From: Candidatus Omnitrophota bacterium
GTDB taxonomy: Bacteria > Omnitrophota > Gorgyraeia > JAGLLT01
Assembly (NCBI GenBank): GCA_023140385.1
Contig: JAGLLT010000044.1
Coordinates: 1 to 40,238 of the forward strand
Length of the DNA stretch: 40,238 bases
Reading direction: 5' to 3'
Both the position numbers and the translations under genes were made by a program. Shown here piece after piece: positions 26,236 through 34,368 of this stretch (positions within the stretch are counted from its first letter, which is position 1; every line of letters starts with the position of its first letter). The notes under the pieces were generated by a model. It saw nothing but the letters and a program-made list of their open reading frames with translations, made no database searches and was not told the origin of the DNA.

Positions 26236-26679
26236 CTATTGTTTCCGGCCAACCAGATGCACTTTAGGAAAGAATCTATTTATATTTTTCCCCTTCCCAA
26301 AGAGATCTTGTCTCATTTCTTTTACAAGTTCAGTAAGTAAATCATCGTGTTTCCTTGTCCATTCTTCAGAATCTCGTGGAATAACAACATTCTCCATCTT
26401 TACAAAGTTATGAAACTCCATTAGTTTACTAACTACATTAGCATTTGCCATAAGAAGTAACGAGTTAAATCCTTCTGAAAGACTTTTTTGAGCATCATCA
26501 TCTTTATTATCAATAGCTACATCACTTAGTGCTTTGATAAATAATCTGTAAAATTCTTCTTTTAGCCTACACTCTTCCCGCTTTAATTGGTGCTTTTTAG
26601 TAAAATAATATGATAATGAAGCCGTGATTGCTGAAGCCAGTAATCCAATACTTGCTACGATAATTTCCGATAAATCCAT
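26236..26679 (-). CDS. Small membrane-anchored helical protein (cassette-type, paralogue 2)
   Basis: A 147-residue protein of unknown function. N-terminal membrane helix about 4-26 (SEIIVASIGLLASAITASLSY), then EECRLKEEFYRLFIKALSD, KSLSEGFNSLLLMANANVV, KLMEFHNF and LLTELVKEMRQDL. The order of these blocks matches the 140-residue protein at 24841-25263. GGGTG precedes the ATG. It is followed by attC-like site B. Base composition is more AT-rich than the housekeeping genes around it, consistent with an acquired cassette. Confidence 0.65.
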   Translation of the reverse strand: MDLSEIIVASIGLLASAITASLSYYFTKKHQLKREECRLKEEFYRLFIKALSDVAIDNKDDDAQKSLSEGFNSLLLMANANVVSKLMEFHNFVKMENVVIPRDSEEWTRKHDDLLTELVKEMRQDLFGKGKNINRFFPKVHLVGRKQ

Positions 26680-26946
26680 TTTTCACCCTATTTTTGCTGG
26701 CACTTGCGTATAACTTAAAATAACCGAACTGCTTCGTTCATGCTTCCAAATCGGCACTTTTTGCGAAGCAATTCCTCTATTCCTAACTATATCTAAGTTT
26801 AGTCTTACCTTTCCGCTAACATCTCAGCCGCTTCCTTTATATCTTCTTGAAATATCCACTTTCGCTAAAAACTTCGACTGATAGGTATTCGTATAACATC
26901 TTAATATTCTCGTCACATCTACATATCTTAGATTTGTTTTGCGAGC
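26680..26946 (-). other. Non-coding gap with partial attC-like signals
   Basis: This 267-bp gap after hepT contains two GTTATAC ends on the minus strand (26897..26891 and 26714..26708) and one good inverted repeat, GAACTGCTTCG (26726-26736) with CGAAGCAATTC (26764-26774). The inner motif GCGAAGCAATT also occurs in site A. A short open stretch on the minus strand, WIFQEDIKEAAEMLAER then stop, ends near 26808 and may be the tail of a lost gene. No complete site can be drawn; probably decayed cassette material. Confidence 0.35.
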
Positions 26947-27291
26947 TTAGCTTAAATCTTCCTTTATTTTTAAAATCTTAGCTTTTAAATCAACCATATC
27001 TTCTTTGACAACTTTCAGGGTTCGTTTTAGATTTACTCCAAAGTATTCATGGATAAGGATGTCCCGCATACCCGCAATTTGCTTCCATGGTACCCCTGGA
27101 TATTGATCTCGGAACTCATGGGGAATGTTTTTGACAGCCTCGCCAATAATTTCTAAGCGTCTTAAAATAGCATCCTGAATTAGAGTATTGTTATAAAAAT
27201 CGTCCTCGTTATTAAATCCCTTCATATACTCTTCTATCTTTACAATGGCCTCTAATATATCTTCAATATACACTCGTACATCTCTTTTCAT
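26947..27291 (-). CDS. hepT: HepT-like toxin (HEPN domain, DUF86)
   Basis: Probable toxin of the type VII HepT-MntA system, a HEPN-family RNase. The 114 residues are helical and hold the RxxxxHxY signature: R76, H81 and Y83 in [12 protein letters not shown]. In characterised pairs MntA transfers AMP groups to the Tyr of this motif to silence HepT. The adjacent mntA overlaps by 4 bp and precedes it in transcription. No degeneration is visible, so the module looks intact. Confidence 0.9.
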   Translation of the reverse strand: MKRDVRVYIEDILEAIVKIEEYMKGFNNEDDFYNNTLIQDAILRRLEIIGEAVKNIPHEFRDQYPGVPWKQIAGMRDILIHEYFGVNLKRTLKVVKEDMVDLKAKILKIKEDLS

Positions 27292-27575
27292 AAAAGCACC
27301 ACCTGTTCTTTGAGAATCCTTTCCTTAAGAAGGGGTTTGAGGGTGTCGTATTCTACTAAATCTACTTTCCGTCCCAGGGCCTCTTCGATTTTTTGTTTAA
27401 GCCCTACAAAACCAAGCAGGCTGATATCTGCCCTGATATCTATTAAGATATCAACATCACTCTCCTCTTTCATCTCACCCCGAACACAAGAGCCAAAAAG
27501 GGCTACTTTTTTAACTTCATAATCTTGCAGAATAGGAAGAATCTTTTGTTTTATTCCTTCAATATTTTCCGTCAT
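27288..27575 (-). CDS. mntA: MntA-like nucleotidyltransferase antitoxin
   Basis: Minimal nucleotidyltransferase of 95 residues. The active-site signature [19 protein letters not shown] (G28, S29, R32, G33, S39, D40, D42) and a third acidic residue at D72 (KVDLVEYD) are all present, so catalysis is expected. In known systems this enzyme AMPylates HepT. The ATG overlaps the cimA stop by 4 bp (ATGA), so the toxin-antitoxin pair is translated from the tail of an isoleucine-synthesis transcript, with no visible promoter of its own. Confidence 0.9.
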   Translation of the reverse strand: MTENIEGIKQKILPILQDYEVKKVALFGSCVRGEMKEESDVDILIDIRADISLLGFVGLKQKIEEALGRKVDLVEYDTLKPLLKERILKEQVVLL

Positions 27576-29158
27576 AGCTTTTTTCCGTCCTTCAACAATT
27601 TATATTCAATACTATCAACCAGAGCTTGCCAGCTGGCTTCGATTATATTTCCTGAAACGCCTACTGTTGACCAGAGCTCCTCTTCGTCCTGCGATTGGAT
27701 AAGAACTCTTACTTTGGCGGCTGTGCCTGCTTTTTGATCGAGTACCCTTACCTTGAAATCTGCCAGGTGCATCTTCTTCAGGCTTGGATAAAAATCCTCT
27801 AGAGCTTTTCTTAAAGCGTTATCCAGGGCATTAATCGGGCCGTCGCCTTCGGCAGCCGTGTGCTCCATAATGCCGTTTACCTTAAGCTTAATAGTCGCCT
27901 CAGAGTAGAGTTGGGGCATCTTTGTTTTAGGGTCAATCCTTTTTTCATTGATAACCCGAAAGCCCTCTAATTCAAAAAACTTCTTGGACTTTTTCATCAT
28001 CCGCTTCATCAACAGTTCAAAAGAGGCTTCGCCGGCTTCAAAATGATAGCCTTCATTCTCCATATCCTGAAGCTGTTCTAATATCTTTTTTGTCTGGGGA
28101 GTATCTTTATCTAAATCAATATTAAGCTCCTTAGCCTTCATCAGAATACTACTCCTGCCGGCCCACTCAGAAATTAAAAATCTTCTTTTATTGCCCACCT
28201 CTTCAGGCTTTATGTGTTCGTAGGATGTCGGGTTTTTCATAACGGCATTAACATGCACACCTCCCTTATGGGCAAAGGCGCTCAAGCCGACGTAGGGTTG
28301 ATTGCCGCTCTGCTTCATATTACTTACTTCGCTTACGTAATGAGAAACCTCGGTTAACTCCTTTAATTTTTTGGGCGATAGGCAGTTAAGGCCTAACTTC
28401 AACTGCAATGTCGGAATAATCACACACAGATCGGCATTACCACATCGCTCCCCGCAGCCGTTAATCGTCCCCTGAACCTGAGTACAGCCGGCCTCAACAG
28501 CCGCGACAGAATTAGCCGCCGCCATTCCGATATCATTGTGTGTATGAATGCCTAAATTTATTTTTATCTCTTTTTTTACGGCTTTGACAATAGCAGAAAT
28601 TTCAGAGGTCAAACTCCCGCCGTTAGTATCACATAAAATAATCCCCTCTGCTCCGGCATCCTGAGCGGCCGTGAGAACCTTAAGCGCGTAGCCCGCGTTG
28701 TCCTTGTAACCATCAAAAAAGTGTTCCGCGTCAAAAAATACCTTCCGGCCCTTTTTCCTAAGATACCTGATACTTTCATCAACCATCTTCAGGTTCTCTT
28801 CCAGCGAAACTTTAAGAATGTCTTTCACCTGCAGAACCCAACTTTTTCCGAAAACGGTAATGTACTCCGTACCCGCTTTCAATAAAGCCTGGAGATTTTT
28901 ATCCTTATGGGCCTTGATATGACGGCGTCTGGTCGAGCCAAAAGCTACCAGCTTCGTCTTACCTAATTTTAAAGCCCCCGCTGTTTTAAAAAAAGTTAAG
29001 TCTTTCGGATTTGAGCCCGGCCACCCGCCTTCAACAAAGTGCACCCCTAACTCAGCCAGCTTTTTAACAATCTGCACCTTATCCCCGACAGAATAACTAA
29101 CCCCTTCCGCCTGAGCGCCGTCTCTTAAAGTCGTATCATATACTTTAATATGGGTCAT
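27572..29158 (-). CDS. cimA: (R)-citramalate synthase
   Basis: Condenses pyruvate with acetyl-CoA to (R)-citramalate, the first step of the threonine-independent route to isoleucine. The start at ATG 29158 (MTHIKVYDTTLRDGAQAEG) is preferred over 29185 because GGGGGAG lies just upstream; the product is then 528 residues. HMGL-like barrel motifs are DTTLRDG, LCDTNGGSLTSEI, LGIHTHNDIGMAAANS and NGCGERCGNADL, and the C-terminal LeuA-type dimer/regulatory domain follows (about 390-528). Together with lysC-hom-thrC upstream, it places branched-chain and aspartate-family synthesis in one neighbourhood. Confidence 0.93.
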   Translation of the reverse strand: MTHIKVYDTTLRDGAQAEGVSYSVGDKVQIVKKLAELGVHFVEGGWPGSNPKDLTFFKTAGALKLGKTKLVAFGSTRRRHIKAHKDKNLQALLKAGTEYITVFGKSWVLQVKDILKVSLEENLKMVDESIRYLRKKGRKVFFDAEHFFDGYKDNAGYALKVLTAAQDAGAEGIILCDTNGGSLTSEISAIVKAVKKEIKINLGIHTHNDIGMAAANSVAAVEAGCTQVQGTINGCGERCGNADLCVIIPTLQLKLGLNCLSPKKLKELTEVSHYVSEVSNMKQSGNQPYVGLSAFAHKGGVHVNAVMKNPTSYEHIKPEEVGNKRRFLISEWAGRSSILMKAKELNIDLDKDTPQTKKILEQLQDMENEGYHFEAGEASFELLMKRMMKKSKKFFELEGFRVINEKRIDPKTKMPQLYSEATIKLKVNGIMEHTAAEGDGPINALDNALRKALEDFYPSLKKMHLADFKVRVLDQKAGTAAKVRVLIQSQDEEELWSTVGVSGNIIEASWQALVDSIEYKLLKDGKKL

Positions 29159-29210
29159 AATCACTCCCCCTATTCGTATTGTCAAAAGTATTTACCCTTT
29201 ATACGTTTAA

Positions 29211-29367
29211 AAAACTCTAAACAAACTCTAAATCCTAATATCTAAATCCTAAATAATTTCAAAATTCTAATGTTCAAATGTTATAAACCTTAAGTGTCTT
29301 TGTTTTGGTCATTTGTATTTTGGACATTTGGATTTGTTTAGTATTTAGTGCTTAGTATTTAGGATTT
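29211..29367. repeat. Heptad-based inverted repeat between lysC and cimA
   Basis: A left arm (about 29213-29280) with CTAAATCC/TCTAAAT-type 7-bp units and a right arm (about 29307-29367) with TTTAGTA, TTTAGTG, CTTAGTA, TTTAGGA-type units. The arms are broadly reverse-complementary: AAATCCTAAAT on the left against ATTTAGGATTT on the right, and TTCAAATG against CATTTG.A. The loop is about 26 nt. It fills most of the 232-bp gap in front of the cimA start. It could fold as a long imperfect hairpin in the transcript. Origin and role unknown. Confidence 0.7.
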
Positions 29368-29390
29368 CCCTCCCCGTCTTTATGTCTTTT

Positions 29391-30629
29391 TTAACTTTGA
29401 CGCCTTTTTACTTTTTTGCCGAGGTCAAACTCTTTGTGGAGAATTTTAACGGCCATCTCCGCCTTATCTTTCTTTATCAGGCAGGATATTTTTATTTCAG
29501 AGGTAGATATGGTCTCAATATTAATACCCGCCTCACCCAAACTGCCAAACATTCTGGCGGCTACACCAGCGTGGCTTCGCATACCTACACCGACGACTGA
29601 AATCTTGGCTATATCATTATCCTGAATTACGCCCCCGGCTCCGACTATTGAAACAACCTTCTTGATAACTTTTGTGGCCCTGCTCAGTTCCGTCTTTTCA
29701 ACTGTAAATGATATATCGGTACTCCCTGTCCGAGAAGTATTCTGGACTATCATATCAATATTAACATTGCCGCTGGCAATCTCTTTAAATATCCTGGCGG
29801 CCACACCCGGCTTGTCAGGAACATCGCAAATAGTAATCTTGGCCTCATTTTTGTTTAAGGCAATACCGCTAACCAGAACACCCTCCATCATTTTAACCTC
29901 CTTGGTAATCCTTGTCCCTTCCGCTTCCAGGAAACTTGAACGAACATGTAAAGGTATGTTATACCTTTTGGCCACTTCTATTGAGCGGGATTGCAAAACC
30001 TGAGCTCCTAAAGAGGCCAACTCCAGCATCTCCTCATAGCTCAGCACAGACAACTTCCTTGCCTCGGGCACTATTCTCGGGTCAGCCGTATAGACTCCTT
30101 TTACGTCAGTATATATCTCGCAGACATCCGCCTTGAGCACCTTGGCCAAAGCTACAGCCGTTAAATCCGAACCGCCCCTGCCCAGCGTTGTAATCTCCCG
30201 CTCCGGGCTCACCCCCTGAAAACCGGCTACAATAACTATCTTTTTGTTTTTTAACTCAGCTTTTATCCGTTTAGTGTTTATGTCCACTATACGGGCTTTG
30301 GTATGAGAAGTATCCGTAACTATGCCAACCTGCCCTCCGGTCAGAGATACAGCCTCCCTGCCGAGTTTATGTATAGCCATTGCCAAAAGCGCCACCGATA
30401 CCTGCTCGCCGGTGGAAATCAGCATATCCATCTCTCTTTCACTGGGAGCGGCGGTTATCTGATAAGCAAGATTGATAAGTTCATCCGTCGTACCTCCCAG
30501 GGCTGAGACAACAACTACAATCCGGGTGCCCTTTTTGTGAGTTTTAACGATTCGCCCGGCAATCTTTTTAATCCGTTCGACAGAGCCTACGGATGTGCCT
30601 CCGTATTTTTGGATTATAAGTTTAGGCAT
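29391..30629 (-). CDS. lysC: Aspartate kinase
   Basis: First enzyme of the aspartate family: phosphorylates aspartate, leading to lysine, methionine, threonine. Monofunctional, 412 residues. N-terminal kinase signature IQKYGGTSVGSVERIKKIA, followed by VVVVSALGGTTDELI, the LGRGGSDLTAVALAKVLKADVCEIYTDVKGVYTADPRIV block, and two C-terminal ACT domains (about 265-395, with PGVAARIFKEIASGNVNIDMIVQN and GMRSHAGVAARMFGSLGEAGINIETIS), which bind lysine or threonine in known feedback-regulated enzymes. Its start overlaps the apgM stop by 16 bp. Confidence 0.96.
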   Translation of the reverse strand: MPKLIIQKYGGTSVGSVERIKKIAGRIVKTHKKGTRIVVVVSALGGTTDELINLAYQITAAPSEREMDMLISTGEQVSVALLAMAIHKLGREAVSLTGGQVGIVTDTSHTKARIVDINTKRIKAELKNKKIVIVAGFQGVSPEREITTLGRGGSDLTAVALAKVLKADVCEIYTDVKGVYTADPRIVPEARKLSVLSYEEMLELASLGAQVLQSRSIEVAKRYNIPLHVRSSFLEAEGTRITKEVKMMEGVLVSGIALNKNEAKITICDVPDKPGVAARIFKEIASGNVNIDMIVQNTSRTGSTDISFTVEKTELSRATKVIKKVVSIVGAGGVIQDNDIAKISVVGVGMRSHAGVAARMFGSLGEAGINIETISTSEIKISCLIKKDKAEMAVKILHKEFDLGKKVKRRQS

Positions 30630-31837
30630 AATTTACTATTTCCTGTGTTTAAAAACTCATTCATTAACTTATGGCCTTCTTTAAAATTTAAAGAGCCGCT
30701 TTTACTGGTATACTCACTGTAACTTTGAACGCTGTCAGCCATAATACCTTCGCCGCACATAGCAAAACATACGGCATCAGCGGTGTGGGTTTTAATCTTT
30801 ACAGGGGTTGGGTGGTCAGGCAAAATTAATATTCTGGCATCCTCTTTTTTTTCCACATACCTTAAAAACCTGCTGACAACCTCCCTGTCAATATTTTCAA
30901 TAGCCGTTATCTTTTCCCTCAAGTCACCGTTGTGCCCCGCTTCATCAGGCGCCTCAATGTGAACGAGGATAAAATCTTTATCTTCCAGCGAGCGCAGTCC
31001 ATATTCGGCTTTTGCTTTATAGTCCGTATCATAATAGCCGGTTATATTGGGCACATCGATTATATCCAGGCCGGCCAGCCGGCCGATACCTTTTAGCAGG
31101 TCAACTGCCGAAATTACCGAACCCTTAACCTTATACTTGCTGTAAAATTTTGGCAAATCAGGTTTTTTACCCTGTCCCCAGAGCCATATCATATTGGCGG
31201 GGTTTTCTCCTAAGTCCACCCTTACCTGATTTATCTCGTGCCGCATCAGAATATTATTAGACATCTTCATCAGGTCAATAAGAAACTGTCCCCCCTCGCC
31301 GCTGGGCAAATATTCGGCAATGCTTTTCCCCGTAATGTCATGAGGCGGTGTACAGCGGGCTGTAAACTCAGAATATTTGGGAGTTGGCTTAACACACATA
31401 ATATGCCTGTAACTTGTCCCCGGGTAGAACCTGATAAATTTAGTAGCCAGCCTCTTATTGAGGAGCTCGATAAGTACTCCCGCCTCATCGGTCGAGATAT
31501 GCCCGGAACTGTAGTCGCTCATTATATCGCCGGCTATAGTAACCAAATTACAGCGAAAAACAACCTCGTCCTTACCCAGCTTAACGCCCAAATTAGCCGC
31601 CTCAAGCGGCCCTCTGCCCGTATAATACTGTTTGGGGTCATAACCAAAGATAGACAGGTTGGCTACATCGCTTCCCGGAGGCATATTTTTGGGCACCATA
31701 TTTGCCTGGCCAACAACGCCGTTTCTGGCGATAAAGTCCATATTGGGTGTTTTGGCCGCCTCCAGAGGAGTCTTTCCGTCTAACTCATCAATCGGATAAT
31801 CGGCCATCCCATCTGCCACAATAACAATATATTTCAT
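30614..31837 (-). CDS. apgM: ApgM-like alkaline-phosphatase-superfamily enzyme, probable homoserine kinase
   Basis: A 407-residue member of the cofactor-independent phosphoglycerate mutase/ApgM group. Metal and nucleophile motifs are present: IVIVADGMADYP, PPGSDVANLSIFGYDP with the nucleophile-type Ser, HIEAPDEAGHNGD, and LILPDHPTPVKIKTHT. Within this family one subgroup has been proposed to be a homoserine kinase. The gene lies between thrC and lysC with hom just beyond, and no thrB-type GHMP kinase is nearby, so the homoserine kinase reading (homoserine to O-phosphohomoserine) is favoured over glycolysis. This is context inference; sequence alone does not decide it. Confidence 0.8.
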   Translation of the reverse strand: MKYIVIVADGMADYPIDELDGKTPLEAAKTPNMDFIARNGVVGQANMVPKNMPPGSDVANLSIFGYDPKQYYTGRGPLEAANLGVKLGKDEVVFRCNLVTIAGDIMSDYSSGHISTDEAGVLIELLNKRLATKFIRFYPGTSYRHIMCVKPTPKYSEFTARCTPPHDITGKSIAEYLPSGEGGQFLIDLMKMSNNILMRHEINQVRVDLGENPANMIWLWGQGKKPDLPKFYSKYKVKGSVISAVDLLKGIGRLAGLDIIDVPNITGYYDTDYKAKAEYGLRSLEDKDFILVHIEAPDEAGHNGDLREKITAIENIDREVVSRFLRYVEKKEDARILILPDHPTPVKIKTHTADAVCFAMCGEGIMADSVQSYSEYTSKSGSLNFKEGHKLMNEFLNTGNSKLCLNL

Positions 31838-31845
31838 TTTAACCT

Positions 31846-32919
31846 CTAATATCCCATCAACTTAAGAATGTTTTCTTTTTTTGCTTCAACCGCCTCCGGA
31901 CTGCTTACGCACTTAATTGCTCTTTCCGGATCCTTTAGGCCATGGCCGGTCAATACACAAACTATCTTCTTCCTTTTCCCTTTTAAGCCTTCCTCTTCAA
32001 AATAGCCCGCTTTGGATAATTTAATAAGCCCGGCTACAGAAGCCGCCGAGGCCGGCTCAACAAAAACACCTACCTCGCCGGCAAGAATCTTATAGGCCTC
32101 GATGATTTCCTCATCGGTTACCTTATCTATCACGCCTCCCGACTCATCACGGGCCGCCTCCGCCTTTTTCCAGCTGGCAGGATTTCCGATTCTTATGGCG
32201 GTAGCAATGGTTTCCGGTCTTTCTATTATTCTCCTCTCCACAATCGGCGCCGCGCCGGCCGCCTGAAAACCCATCATCCTCGGCAGGTTAGTTATCTTTC
32301 CCGCCTCCTTATACTCCTTATATCCCTTCCAATAAGCGGTGATATTGCCGGCATTACCGACAGGAATAAAATGAAGGCCGGGCGCCTCTCCTAAATCATC
32401 ACATATCTCAAAGGCCCCTGTCTTCTGGCCTTCAATCCTAAAAGGATTAAGTGAATTCACCAGAGCCACCGGATATTCATCGGTAATTTCCTTAACTAAA
32501 CTAAGCGCCTTATCAAAGTTCCCCTTAATAGCTATCACACAGGCTCCATGAATGAGCGCCTGGGCCAGCTTGCCCAAAGCAATATTGCCCTCCGGTATAA
32601 CCACAAAACTCTTCATCCCGGCTCTGACCGCGTAAGCGGAAGCAGAGGCGGAAGTGTTTCCGGTCGAGGCGCACATAACAGCCTCTATGCCGTCTTCTTT
32701 TGCTTTAGAGACGGCCATGGTCATACCCCTATCCTTAAAAGAGCCTGTCGGGTTCTGCCCCTCGTACTTGAGGAATATCTCGGCATCAACCTTTAATTTA
32801 TCTTCCAGCACCTTTGCTCTTATTAATGCGGTATTTCCTTCGCAAAGAGTGACAACCGGCGTTTTTTCACTTACCGGTAAATACCCTCTATATCTTTCTA
32901 TTACGCCTTTTATACTCAT
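31846..32919 (-). CDS. thrC: Threonine synthase
   Basis: PLP enzyme converting O-phosphohomoserine to threonine, 357 residues. The PLP lysine is in [23 protein letters not shown] (about 50-72), followed by the nucleotide-like cofactor loop [18 protein letters not shown] and the PVGNAGNI block. The protein is of the short, bacterial/archaeal type without the long C-terminal extension of the E. coli class. It sits 3 bp after hom and 8 bp before apgM, consistent with sequential use of hom, apgM and thrC for homoserine and threonine. Confidence 0.94.
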   Translation of the reverse strand: MSIKGVIERYRGYLPVSEKTPVVTLCEGNTALIRAKVLEDKLKVDAEIFLKYEGQNPTGSFKDRGMTMAVSKAKEDGIEAVMCASTGNTSASASAYAVRAGMKSFVVIPEGNIALGKLAQALIHGACVIAIKGNFDKALSLVKEITDEYPVALVNSLNPFRIEGQKTGAFEICDDLGEAPGLHFIPVGNAGNITAYWKGYKEYKEAGKITNLPRMMGFQAAGAAPIVERRIIERPETIATAIRIGNPASWKKAEAARDESGGVIDKVTDEEIIEAYKILAGEVGVFVEPASAASVAGLIKLSKAGYFEEEGLKGKRKKIVCVLTGHGLKDPERAIKCVSSPEAVEAKKENILKLMGY

Positions 32920-32922
32920 AAT

Positions 32923-34224
32923 TTAACATTCCTTCTCAATCTTAATTACCACCGACTTTGCCATTATAACCTTTTGCCTATCTATTTCCTTTAAAGCCTT
33001 TTTCAGGCTTATCTCTTTAACCTGATGAGTAAGCATAACTATAGGCACAGCTCCGACTTTTTCTCTGGACTTCTGCATTACAGAGGCAATGCTAATCTCG
33101 TGCTTTGCCAAAATGCCGGAAATTTTAGCCAGGACGCCCGGCCTGTCAATGGCCATAAAACGCACATAATAACAAGCTTCATTTTCATCAACTTTTTTTA
33201 TGCGTTTTACCTTTTCTTTGCGGCCGCTTAAAAAATTCCTCCGGCTCGCGCCGCCGCTTTTAATGTCCGAGACAACGTCGGCTATATCACTAACTACCGC
33301 GGAACTGGTGGAACTGCCTCCCGCTCCCTGCCCGTATAAAAATATATCTTTAGCCAAATCCGACTTGATATAAACAGCGTTATAGGCATTATTTACCTGG
33401 GACAACATATGCTGTGACGGCAGGAGGGTCGGTTCAACCCTTACCTCAATACAGTCTCTTGAGGCCTTGGCTACAGCCAGCAGTTTTATACAATAGCCCA
33501 GCTCTTTAGCGTACATCACGTCTCCGGACGAAATACTTGATATACCTTCAACATGAATATCTTCCAGCTTAATGTCCTGCCTAAAGGCCAAAGAAGATAT
33601 AATAGCCAGCTTATGCGCCGAATCAAAACCCTCAACATCAAGAGAATAATTTTTTTCGGCATAACCCTTACTCTGCGCCTCTTTAAGCGCCTCCTTGAAT
33701 TCAACGCCCTTAGAATGCATATTGCTGAGTATGTAATTGGAAGTTCCGTTAATTATCCCCCACATACTCTGAACACGGTTGCCCGCCAGGCTCTCCTCTA
33801 ACACCTTAATCACCGGTACACCGGCTAAAACCGAGGCTTCAAAATACAGGCCTACGCCATTCTCTTCAGCAACTTTAAACAGTTCCTTTTTATAATCTGA
33901 CAAAAGAGCTTTATTAGCGGTGATAACGTGCTTTTTATTTTTAAGCGCCTTTATTATCATCTCCCGCGCGGGATGCACTCCTCCTATCAGTTCTATCACT
34001 ACGTTAATTGCAGGGTCGCTTAATATCTCATCCGCTCTCTTCTTTATAATCTTCTTATTCAACCCCGAGCCCTTAAACACTCTCTGATCCCTATCGCAGA
34101 CGCTCTTTAGATTAATTCGGCACCCAAGCCGCTCACCCAAAGATTTCCCATTTTTTTTAATAGCCCCAACAACCGCGCTGCCAATAGTACCAAACCCAAT
34201 AAGCCCTATATTAATCTGTTTCAT
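32923..34224 (-). CDS. hom: Homoserine dehydrogenase with ACT domain
   Basis: Reduces aspartate semialdehyde to homoserine with NAD(P)H. The 433 residues begin with a Rossmann motif IGLIGFGTIGSAVVGAI, then VITANKALLSDY, LYFEASVLAGVPVIK, GTSNYILSNM, YSLDVEGFDSAHKLAIISSLA, and a C-terminal ACT domain (about 350-425, YVRFMAIDRPGVLAKISGIL), the usual site of threonine feedback. GGGAG lies 6 nt before the ATG. It follows tRNA-Pro by about 50 nt. aspartate-semialdehyde dehydrogenase (asd) is not in the window. Confidence 0.95.
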   Translation of the reverse strand: MKQINIGLIGFGTIGSAVVGAIKKNGKSLGERLGCRINLKSVCDRDQRVFKGSGLNKKIIKKRADEILSDPAINVVIELIGGVHPAREMIIKALKNKKHVITANKALLSDYKKELFKVAEENGVGLYFEASVLAGVPVIKVLEESLAGNRVQSMWGIINGTSNYILSNMHSKGVEFKEALKEAQSKGYAEKNYSLDVEGFDSAHKLAIISSLAFRQDIKLEDIHVEGISSISSGDVMYAKELGYCIKLLAVAKASRDCIEVRVEPTLLPSQHMLSQVNNAYNAVYIKSDLAKDIFLYGQGAGGSSTSSAVVSDIADVVSDIKSGGASRRNFLSGRKEKVKRIKKVDENEACYYVRFMAIDRPGVLAKISGILAKHEISIASVMQKSREKVGAVPIVMLTHQVKEISLKKALKEIDRQKVIMAKSVVIKIEKEC

Positions 34225-34272
34225 CTAAAACTCCCGCTATTATTCATATAGTTAAACCACTCTATCTAAAAT

Positions 34273-34350
34273 TGGTCGGGGCGACTGGATTCGAACCAGC
34301 GACCTCTTGAACCCCATTCAAGTGCGCTAGCCAAGCTGCGCTACGCCCCG
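34273..34350 (-). tRNA. tRNA-Pro (anticodon GGG)
   Basis: Folds as a complete tRNA on the minus strand: acceptor CGGGGCG (34350..34344) pairs with CGCCCCG (34283..34277), discriminator A at 34276, and CCA encoded at 34275..34273. D-arm GCGC with TTGG in the loop; anticodon stem CTTGA/TCAAG with loop ATGGGGT, giving GGG; TPsiC arm GCTGG-TTCGAAT-CCAGT. It lies between gpsA and hom in the same direction, so it is probably processed from a shared transcript. Confidence 0.96.
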
Positions 34351-34368
34351 ATATAAATTAAAAGCTTA

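Noticed and set aside
29211-29367. CRISPR array interpretation of the heptad regions
   Set aside because: Units are 7 bp, directly adjacent and degenerate, with no spacers and no cas genes in the window.
31238-31783. A 181-codon plus-strand open frame
   Set aside because: It lies wholly antisense to apgM, has no recognisable family motif, and the apgM frame is strongly supported. The same argument removes the other long plus-strand frames, for example 15632-16120 and 2988-3443.
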